Assembly (NCBI GenBank): GCA_001797745.1
Contig: MGQF01000031.1
Location: forward strand, 26,675 to 31,772
Direction of reading: 5' to 3'
DNA: 5,098 bases
DNA from: Deltaproteobacteria bacterium RBG_13_52_11
GTDB taxonomy: Bacteria; Desulfobacterota; B13-G15; RBG-16-54-18
The position numbers and the translations under genes were made by a program. The notes beneath the pieces were generated by a model. That model was not told where the DNA came from and ran no database searches. It was given only the letters and a program-made list of their open reading frames with translations. Position 1 is the stretch's first letter; each line of letters begins with the position of its first letter. Shown piece after piece: positions 1 through 5,098 of this stretch.

Positions 1-354
1 GTCATCGCCCCAGTGGGGGTAGGAACGGATGGGAAGACCTATAACATCAACGCCGATCTTGTGGCTGGCAAAGTGGCAATTGCCCTGGGGGCGGAAAAGC
101 TGATCCTCCTCACCGATGTTGCGGGGGTGCTAGATAAAGGTGGAAATCTTATCACCAGCCTCAAGGCCAAAGAGGCCAATGACCTCATATCTAAAGGGGT
201 CTGCTCCGAGGGGATGATCCCTAAGATCAACTGCTGCCTGGAGGCCCTGGCAGGGGGTGTGGGCAAGGCCCACATCATCGATGGCAGGGTCAAGCACGCC
301 CTCATCCTGGAGATCTTCACCGATGGAGGGGTGGGAACAGAGCTATGGTCCTAG
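1..354 (+). CDS. argB: N-acetylglutamate kinase, C-terminal part (5' end outside window)
   Basis: Catalyses the second step of arginine synthesis, ATP-dependent phosphorylation of N-acetyl-L-glutamate, in the cytoplasm. The frame is open from base 1 and ends at TAG 352-354, giving 117 codons of a protein normally near 290-300 residues, so more than half is missing to the left. Local residues 15-19 read NINAD, the amino-acid-kinase segment whose Asn and Asp correspond to E. coli N158/D162. LILLTDVAGVLD (local 34-45) is the nucleotide-side strand and loop, and GMIPK (71-75) carries the lysine equivalent to E. coli K217. The end, around HIIDGRV and LEIFTDGGVGT, is typical of the family. An LLE-FT-like C-terminus is usual in hexameric, arginine-inhibited kinases, so feedback inhibition is plausible, but the N-terminal helix that would support it lies outside the window. 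It heads the visible part of the arg operon, 14 nt before the preferred argD start. Confidence 0.97.
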   Translation, partial: VIAPVGVGTDGKTYNINADLVAGKVAIALGAEKLILLTDVAGVLDKGGNLITSLKAKEANDLISKGVCSEGMIPKINCCLEALAGGVGKAHIIDGRVKHALILEIFTDGGVGTELWS

Positions 355-363
355 GGGGAGAGG
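354..363 (+). promoter_or_regulatory. Ribosome binding site deciding the argD start
   Basis: The purine block GGGGGAGAGG starts on the last base of the argB stop codon. Its GGAG core (357-360) lies 8 nt before the ATG at 369, an ideal spacing. The earlier in-frame ATG at 345 has only GGAGG at 325-329, 15 nt away, which is too far for normal use. This supports starting argD at 369. The call rests on spacing alone. Confidence 0.65.
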
Positions 364-368
364 CATTG

Positions 369-1541
369 ATGCGCGAGGGGCAACACGTGCTGGCCAACAC
401 CTACGCCCGCTATCCCATCCTCCTGGTGCGGGGCAAAGGTGTAAAGGTATGGGACAGCAACGGCAGGGAATACCTCGACTTTGTGGGGGGATTGGCGGTC
501 TGCAACCTGGGGCACTGTCATCCCAAGGTGGTCCAGGCCCTGGAGGAACAGGCAAGGCAGCTCATCCACTGCTCTAACTTCTACTACATCGGGCCGCAAG
601 TTGAGCTGGCCCGGCGCCTCTGCGAGCTTTCCTTCGGAGAACGGGTCTTCTTCTGCAACAGCGGGACCGAGGCCACTGAGGCGGCCATCAAGCTGGCCAG
701 GAAGTACTCCACGGAGCGATATGGCCCTGAGCGCTATCAGATTATTACGATGGAAAATTCTTTCCACGGGAGGACTATGGGGGCCTTGAGCGCCACCGGA
801 CAGAAGAAATTCCACAAGGGATTTGAGCCCCTCCTGCCGGGTTTTACGTATTGCCCCTTTGACGACCTCGAGGCCGTCGCAGGTGCCATCGGCCCCCAGA
901 CATGCGCCGTGATGGTAGAACCCATTCAGGCTGAAGGAGGGGTGAACCTCCCCTCCCCCGACTACCTGAAGAAGCTGAGGGAACTCTGCGACCAGACAGG
1001 GACTCTGTTGATCTACGATGAGGTCCAGGTGGGGATGGGGAGGACGGGCAAACTCTTCTCCTATGAACACTATGATACCCCTCCCCACATCATGACATTG
1101 GCCAAGTCCCTGGCCAACGGGGTCCCCATCGGTGCCCTGGTGGCCACGGACGAAGTGGCACAGGCCTTTTCCCCTGGGGACCATGCCTCCACCTTCGGCG
1201 GCAACCCCCTTGCCACTGCAGTAGGCTGCTGCGTCGTCGACACCCTCGTGGGGGATGGCATCCTGGAGAACTGTCAGGAGATGGGTGGATACCTGTTAAA
1301 GGGCCTCCTTGGCCTGAAGGAACGATACACCTTCATCAAAGACGTGCGGGGCAAGGGGCTCATCGTCGGTTGTGAATTGGAGTTTGAGGGTAAGAAGATA
1401 GTCGAGCGCTGCATGGATAAGGGCGTTCTCATCAACTGTACCGCGGACAGGGTCCTGCGCTTTCTCCCCCCCCTCATCGTTACGCGGGAGGAGATAGACC
1501 TTTTGCTCAAAGCCCTTGATGAGGTGTTCTCCAAGCGGTGA
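369..1541 (+). CDS. argD: Acetylornithine aminotransferase (PLP-dependent, class III)
   Basis: Transfers an amino group from glutamate to N-acetylglutamate-5-semialdehyde, giving N-acetylornithine. In many bacteria the same enzyme also serves lysine synthesis as succinyl-DAP aminotransferase. From ATG 369 it is 390 aa, the usual family length; an in-frame ATG at 345 would add 8 residues and overlap argB by 10 nt. Fold-type I class III motifs appear in order: YLDFVGGLAV (35-44), NSGTEA for phosphate binding (97-102), SFHGRT (131-136), EPIQAEGG (184-191), IYDEVQVGMGRTG (215-227) with D217 expected to contact the PLP ring nitrogen, TLAKSLANG (243-251) with K246 as the Schiff-base lysine, STFGGNP (274-280), and RFLPPL (364-369). 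All expected catalytic positions are present. Its stop overlaps the argF start by 4 nt. The arg context favours ArgD over the related ornithine or GABA aminotransferases. Confidence 0.96.
   Translation: MREGQHVLANTYARYPILLVRGKGVKVWDSNGREYLDFVGGLAVCNLGHCHPKVVQALEEQARQLIHCSNFYYIGPQVELARRLCELSFGERVFFCNSGTEATEAAIKLARKYSTERYGPERYQIITMENSFHGRTMGALSATGQKKFHKGFEPLLPGFTYCPFDDLEAVAGAIGPQTCAVMVEPIQAEGGVNLPSPDYLKKLRELCDQTGTLLIYDEVQVGMGRTGKLFSYEHYDTPPHIMTLAKSLANGVPIGALVATDEVAQAFSPGDHASTFGGNPLATAVGCCVVDTLVGDGILENCQEMGGYLLKGLLGLKERYTFIKDVRGKGLIVGCELEFEGKKIVERCMDKGVLINCTADRVLRFLPPLIVTREEIDLLLKALDEVFSKR
1538..1541 (+). promoter_or_regulatory. GTGA stop/start overlap coupling argD to argF
   Basis: The argD TGA (1539-1541) is embedded in GTGA, whose GTG (1538-1540) is the argF start. 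An in-frame stop at 1520-1522 closes the argF frame just upstream, no other start lies between, and the next in-frame ATG is at codon 29, so GTG is almost forced. The best Shine-Dalgarno-like match, GAGG at 1521-1524, is 13 nt away. This long spacing suggests that initiation depends on ribosomes finishing argD. Confidence 0.8.
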
Positions 1542-2476
1542 AAAAAGATCTCATCAGCATATACGATCTGAAGACCGAGGAGATCGAAAGCATCCTTCAC
1601 AAGGCGAAGGATCTGAAAGAGATGCACCGGAAGGGTGTACCGTACCGCCCCCTGGAGGGGAAAACCCTCGCCATGATCTTTGAGAAGCCATCTACGAGGA
1701 CCAGGGTATCCTTCGAGGTAGGGATGTATCAATTAGGGGGGCACGCCCTCTCCTTAAGCCCCCAGGATACTCAGCTGGGTCGGGGGGAGGCAATCGCGGA
1801 TACGGCCCGAGTCCTGTCCAGGTACGTAGATGGCATCATGATCAGGACCTTCGCCCAAGAGCGGGTCGAAGAGATGGCCCGCTTCGCCTCAATCCCGGTG
1901 ATCAATGGTCTGAGCGACCTGCTGCACCCCTGCCAGATCTTGAGCGACATCTTCACCATTGAGGAGAGGCGGGGCCAGTATCGCGGGCTGAAGGTAGCGT
2001 ATGTGGGGGATGGAAACAATGTGGCCAACTCCTGGATCAATGGGGCGCTGAGGCTCGGCTTTGATCTCTGGCTTGCCTGCCCCCCGGGGTATGAACCCAA
2101 TGCGAAGATCCTCTTGCGGGCTCAAGAGGAGGGATCCTCTCAGATCATCCTCACCCACGACCCGAAGGAGGCGGTAGAGGGTGCCCACGTGATCAACACC
2201 GATGTCTGGGCAAGCATGGGGCAGGAAGGGGAGCGCGCAGAGAGGATAAAGGCCTTTCAGGGCTATCAGGTAAATGCCGATCTCGTCCACCGGGGGGAGA
2301 AGGATGTGTTGGTGATGCACTGCCTTCCCGCCCACCGGGGTGAGGAGATCACCGACGAGGTGATGGATGGACCTCATTCTGTGGTCTTCGATCAAGCGGA
2401 GAACCGTCTCCATGTACAAAAGGCTATCTTGACCCTCTTGATGGGAAAAGGGCAGAACGATGAACAAGGGCGTTAA
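1538..2476 (+). CDS. argF: Ornithine carbamoyltransferase, anabolic type
   Basis: Condenses ornithine with carbamoyl phosphate to give citrulline; the family works as a cytoplasmic trimer. The 312 residues match the usual 300-340. The carbamoyl-phosphate motif STRT is at 52-55, within EKPSTRTRVSFE. HPCQ (130-133), which also contacts carbamoyl phosphate, lies in LLHPCQILSD. The ornithine-side loop DVWASMG (222-228), with D222 and the SMG turn, marks a true OTCase rather than an N-acetyl- or N-succinylornithine enzyme. HCLPAHRG (261-268) carries the catalytic cysteine C262. The start is a GTG within the argD stop. The last codons, encoding a polar tail (GKGQNDEQGR), overlap argG by 17 nt and contain the argG ribosome binding site. 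The catabolic role (arginine deiminase pathway) is unlikely because arcA and arcC are absent and argD and argG flank it. Confidence 0.97.
   Translation: MKKDLISIYDLKTEEIESILHKAKDLKEMHRKGVPYRPLEGKTLAMIFEKPSTRTRVSFEVGMYQLGGHALSLSPQDTQLGRGEAIADTARVLSRYVDGIMIRTFAQERVEEMARFASIPVINGLSDLLHPCQILSDIFTIEERRGQYRGLKVAYVGDGNNVANSWINGALRLGFDLWLACPPGYEPNAKILLRAQEEGSSQIILTHDPKEAVEGAHVINTDVWASMGQEGERAERIKAFQGYQVNADLVHRGEKDVLVMHCLPAHRGEEITDEVMDGPHSVVFDQAENRLHVQKAILTLLMGKGQNDEQGR
2443..2452 (+). promoter_or_regulatory. Ribosome binding site for argG inside the argF 3' end
   Basis: GGGAAAAGGG precedes the argG ATG at 2460, with the AAGGG part ending 7 nt before it. It lies wholly within argF coding sequence, in the codons for the polar C-terminal tail. 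The match to the anti-Shine-Dalgarno is only moderate, which is compatible with coupling to argF translation. Confidence 0.5.
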
Positions 2477-3662
2477 AAAGATCGTATTGGCCTACTCGGG
2501 TGGATTGGACACCTCGGTAATACTGAAGTGGCTGCAAGAAGAGTATGCAGGTGAGGTAATCGCCTTTTGCGCCGACATCGGCCAGGGAGGAGAGATTGAA
2601 GAGGTGCGCCAGAAGGCCATTGCCACCGGTGCGAGCAAGATATATATCGAGGATCTTCAGGAAGAGTTCGTCCGGGACTTCGTCTTCCCCATCATCAAGG
2701 CCAACGCCATCTATGAGGGGGGCTACCTGCTCGGCACCGCTATTGCCCGCCCCCTCATCGCCAAGGGGCAAATGGAGGTGGCACGCAAGGAGCAGGCCGA
2801 CGCCGTGGCCCATGGCGCCACAGGCAAAGGGAATGATCAGGTGCGCTTTGAACTCACCTACTACCACTTCGACCCCACTATACGGGTCATCGCCCCCTGG
2901 CGGGAGTGGGAGTTCCGCTCCCGAGAGGCCCTCATCCGCTATGCCAAAGATCGGGGTATTCCAATTACCGTCACCCCCGGGAAACCCTACAGTAGTGACA
3001 GAAACCTCTTGCACATCAGCTTCGAAGGGGGGATCTTGGAGGACCCGTGGCAAGAACCCGATGATGCAATGTTTTGCCTCACGGCAGCCCCGGAGCAGGC
3101 GCCGGACAAACCCCTTTACTGCGAGATAGATTTTGAAGACGGGGTTCCGGTCCGCATTGATGGGAAGGCGCTTTCCCCAGCTCAACTGCTGTCGCGGCTC
3201 AACGACATGGGAGGTGCCAACGGCATCGGCAGGGTGGATTTGGTGGAGAACCGATATGTTGGCATGAAGTCCCGGGGTGTCTATGAAACCCCGGGGGGTA
3301 CGATCCTCCATTGCGCCCATCGAGCACTGGAATCCATCACCATGGACCGTGAAGTGATGCGCCTGCGCGATTCCCTCATCCCCAAGATAGCGGAACTCAT
3401 CTACTACGGATATTGGTACTCGCCGGAGATGGAGCTGATGCGAAAGCTCGTGGATGAAACCCAGCGCGACGTCACGGGGATTGTCAGGCTGAAACTGTAC
3501 AAGGGAAACTGTCTGGTGGTCGGCCGGAAATCGGATAAGTCCCTCTACCACAGCGGTTTTGCCACCTTCGAGGAAGATGAGGTCTATCGACAAAAAGACG
3601 CCGAAGGCTTTATCAGACTCAACGCCCTCAGGCTGAGGATCAGGAGGTTATTGGGGCGATGA
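2460..3662 (+). CDS. argG: Argininosuccinate synthase
   Basis: Joins citrulline and aspartate using ATP (to AMP and PPi) to give argininosuccinate, the penultimate step of arginine synthesis; the family is a cytoplasmic tetramer. The 400 aa length is that of the standard bacterial type I enzyme. The N-type ATP-pyrophosphatase P-loop is LAYSGGLDTSV (10-20). ADIGQG (38-43) follows the nucleotide site. HGATGKGNDQVRFE (118-131) is the family signature that binds aspartate and citrulline. YSSDRNLLHIS (177-187) and GIGRVDLVENRYVGMKSRG (255-273) are the conserved synthetase-domain blocks, followed by YETPGG (275-280). No key residue is missing. The ATG at 2460 puts the P-loop at the usual distance from the N-terminus. 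It overlaps argF by 17 nt and leuS by 4 nt. The C-terminus is rich in Arg and Leu, as is common in this family. Confidence 0.98.
   Translation: MNKGVKKIVLAYSGGLDTSVILKWLQEEYAGEVIAFCADIGQGGEIEEVRQKAIATGASKIYIEDLQEEFVRDFVFPIIKANAIYEGGYLLGTAIARPLIAKGQMEVARKEQADAVAHGATGKGNDQVRFELTYYHFDPTIRVIAPWREWEFRSREALIRYAKDRGIPITVTPGKPYSSDRNLLHISFEGGILEDPWQEPDDAMFCLTAAPEQAPDKPLYCEIDFEDGVPVRIDGKALSPAQLLSRLNDMGGANGIGRVDLVENRYVGMKSRGVYETPGGTILHCAHRALESITMDREVMRLRDSLIPKIAELIYYGYWYSPEMELMRKLVDETQRDVTGIVRLKLYKGNCLVVGRKSDKSLYHSGFATFEEDEVYRQKDAEGFIRLNALRLRIRRLLGR
3642..3648 (+). promoter_or_regulatory. Strong ribosome binding site for leuS within argG
   Basis: AGGAGGT is a near-perfect Shine-Dalgarno sequence ending 10 nt before the leuS ATG at 3659. 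Its AGGAGG is also two consecutive AGG arginine codons of argG. It is the best ribosome binding site in the window, so leuS may initiate well independently as well as by coupling through the ATGA overlap (3659-3662). Confidence 0.8.
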
Positions 3663-5098
3663 AGGAGCGGTACGACCCCCATCAGATCGAAGAGCGATTG
3701 CAGCGGTATTGGGAACAGGAAAAATGCTTCCAGGCGGTGGAGGATCCGAAGAGGGCGAAGTATTATCTCCTCGAGATGTTTCCCTATCCCTCGGGTAAGC
3801 TCCACATGGGACACATCCGGAATTATTCCATCGGGGACGTGGTGGCCCGATATAAGATGATGCAGGGGTATAGCGTCCTGCACCCCATGGGCTGGGATGC
3901 CTTCGGGATGCCTGCGGAAAATGCCGCCCTGGAACACAAGATCCATCCCGCCCAATGGACTTATGACAACATTTCCTACATGCGGTCTCAGCTCAAACGG
4001 ATGGGCTTCAGTTATGACTGGGATCGAGAGCTGGCCACCTGCGACGTGGACTACTACAAATGGGAACAGTTGATCTTTATCCGGATGTATGAGCGAGGGT
4101 TGGTCTACCGGAAAAAGGCCCTCGTCAACTGGTGTCCGGAGTGCCAAACGGTCCTGGCCAACGAACAGGTGGAAGGTGGGGCCTGTTGGAGGTGCCATGG
4201 TGAGGTGGAAAAAAAGGAGCTCGAGGGTTGGTTCTTTAAAATTACCGCCTATGCCGAGGAGTTGCTCGATTACTGCGATAAACTCCCCGGTTGGCCTGAG
4301 CGGGTCATCACCATGCAGAAGAACTGGATCGGCAAGAGTATCGGGGCGGATGTGGCATTTCCCTTGGAGGACGGCAGCGGGGCTATTACCGTCTTTACCA
4401 CCCGCCAGGACACCCTCTTTGGCGCCACCTTCATGGTCCTGGCACCGGAACACCCCCTGGTCTTGGAGCTCTGTAAGGGAAAGGATCAAGAGGCCGAAGT
4501 GCGGGCCTTTGTGGAACGGGTGAGAAGACAGGACGTGATCGCCCGCATTGCCGAGGATATGGAGAAGGAAGGGGTTTTCCTGGGGACCTATTGCATCAAC
4601 CCCCTCACGAATGCACGGATGCCCCTCTATACCGCTAACTTCGTCCTCATGGAGTATGGCACCGGGGCCATCATGGCAGTCCCCACGCACGATCAGAGGG
4701 ATTTCGAGTTCGCCAAAAAATATGGAATCCCGTTGATGGTGGTAATCCAGCCGCCGGGCGAAGCCCTTGACCCAGCCACCATGATTGAGGCCTATACGGA
4801 GGATGGGATCATGGTTAACTCCGGCCCCTTCGACGGCATGGACAACCGTCAGGCCATGGAGGCCATCGCCGACTATCTTGAAGAGAAGGGGATCGGCAGC
4901 AGGGCCGTGAATTACCGTCTTCGGGATTGGGGGATTTCCCGGCAGCGATATTGGGGTGCCCCTATCCCCATGATCTACTGTGATTGCTGTGGTATTCAGA
5001 CCGTTCCAGAAGAGGATTTACCGGTAGCCCTCCCCCTGGATGTAAAATTGAAGGAGAACGGCGCATCTCCCTTGCCCGACCTCCCCTCCTTTGTCGAG
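3659..5098 (+). CDS. leuS: Leucyl-tRNA synthetase, N-terminal part (3' end outside window)
   Basis: Class I aminoacyl-tRNA synthetase that charges tRNA-Leu and hydrolyses mischarged tRNA in its CP1 editing domain. The window holds 480 uninterrupted codons of a protein usually near 810-880 aa. MFPYPSGKLHMGHIRNY (40-56) contains the HIGH-box variant HMGH (49-52). PMGWDAFGMPAENAA (76-90) is the bacterial LeuRS active-site block. C159/C162 and C176/C179 form a CxxC...CxxC zinc module. The editing domain shows FTTRQDT (246-252), where E. coli has TTRPDT, with the specificity threonine T252. GTGAIMAVPTHDQRD (334-348) carries D345, which aligns with the editing aspartate of E. coli without any offset. 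DWGISRQRYWGAPIP (423-437) returns to the catalytic domain, followed by a second cysteine cluster (C441, C443, C444). KMSKS and the anticodon domain lie beyond the window. The domain order is bacterial, not archaeal. ATG 3659 overlaps the argG stop by 4 nt. Confidence 0.98.
   Translation, partial: MKERYDPHQIEERLQRYWEQEKCFQAVEDPKRAKYYLLEMFPYPSGKLHMGHIRNYSIGDVVARYKMMQGYSVLHPMGWDAFGMPAENAALEHKIHPAQWTYDNISYMRSQLKRMGFSYDWDRELATCDVDYYKWEQLIFIRMYERGLVYRKKALVNWCPECQTVLANEQVEGGACWRCHGEVEKKELEGWFFKITAYAEELLDYCDKLPGWPERVITMQKNWIGKSIGADVAFPLEDGSGAITVFTTRQDTLFGATFMVLAPEHPLVLELCKGKDQEAEVRAFVERVRRQDVIARIAEDMEKEGVFLGTYCINPLTNARMPLYTANFVLMEYGTGAIMAVPTHDQRDFEFAKKYGIPLMVVIQPPGEALDPATMIEAYTEDGIMVNSGPFDGMDNRQAMEAIADYLEEKGIGSRAVNYRLRDWGISRQRYWGAPIPMIYCDCCGIQTVPEEDLPVALPLDVKLKENGASPLPDLPSFVE

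Noticed and set aside
351..1184. Antisense ORF of 277 codons opposite argD (- strand)
   Set aside because: Codon-aligned shadow of argD with no domain-like content.
1889..2467. Antisense ORF of 192 codons opposite argF (- strand)
   Set aside because: Codon-aligned shadow of argF; no family resemblance seen.
2596..3129. + strand ORF of 177 codons in another frame inside argG
   Set aside because: The composition (Ser, Pro and Arg rich) is typical of a frameshifted reading of a GC-rich gene, and argG's own frame is intact throughout.
2424..3593. Antisense ORF of 389 codons opposite argG (- strand)
   Set aside because: Its codons are in exact register with argG codons, so it stays open simply because argG rarely uses TTA, CTA or TCA. 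The translation shows no recognisable motif, and argG is unambiguous.
3600..3659. T-box riboswitch or leader attenuator upstream of leuS
   Set aside because: leuS starts inside the argG stop codon, so there is no untranslated leader in which such an element could sit. No tRNA-Leu specifier or terminator-like hairpin was recognised.
3584..4690. Antisense ORF of 368 codons opposite leuS (- strand)
   Set aside because: Same codon-aligned register with leuS and the same explanation. It abuts the ORF opposite argG only because the sense genes abut.
1..5098. Novel defence, mobile or otherwise undescribed system
   Set aside because: Every stretch is accounted for by five recognised housekeeping genes with intact motifs. 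No sizeable repeats, integrase, transposase, inverted ends or unexplained intergenic DNA were seen.

Overview
This window is a compact run of housekeeping biosynthesis genes, all on the + strand: the 3' end of argB, complete argD, argF and argG, and the first 480 codons of leuS, which runs off the right edge. Every gene is recognised from catalytic motifs read directly in the translation. The order argB-argD-argF-argG is the classical arginine-operon order. The LeuRS is clearly of the bacterial type, with HMGH, the inserted CP1 editing domain and the GTGAIMAVP segment. G+C is moderately high (roughly 55-60% by eye). Gene order and protein style fit a Gram-negative bacterium of the deltaproteobacterial/Desulfobacterota kind or a related uncultured lineage. 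That placement is an impression, not a demonstrated result.

Layout: 1-354 is the C-terminal 117 codons of N-acetylglutamate kinase (argB). 369-1541 is acetylornithine aminotransferase (argD, 390 aa from the preferred start). 1538-2476 is ornithine carbamoyltransferase (argF, 312 aa, GTG start). 2460-3662 is argininosuccinate synthase (argG, 400 aa). 3659-5098 is the N-terminal half or more of leucyl-tRNA synthetase (leuS). The only intergenic space is about 14 nt between argB and argD. The other junctions overlap: argD/argF by 4 nt (GTGA), argF/argG by 17 nt and argG/leuS by 4 nt (ATGA). There is no room for a promoter, terminator, T-box or attenuator between genes, so the block is almost certainly one translationally coupled transcript whose promoter lies upstream of the window.

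How the genes work together: ArgB phosphorylates N-acetylglutamate, and ArgD makes N-acetylornithine from the semialdehyde formed by ArgC (not in the window). After deacetylation by ArgJ or ArgE (not in the window), ArgF makes citrulline and ArgG makes argininosuccinate. The last enzyme, ArgH, is not present. The position after argG, where argH is often found, is taken by leuS, so production of a tRNA-charging enzyme for leucine appears tied to arginine-pathway transcription.

I found no mobile element, CRISPR array, RNA gene, sizeable repeat or unknown gene, and no new system. The points worth a second look are the leuS placement without argH, the tight overlaps, and a Pro-to-Gln variation in the LeuRS editing motif (TTRQDT).
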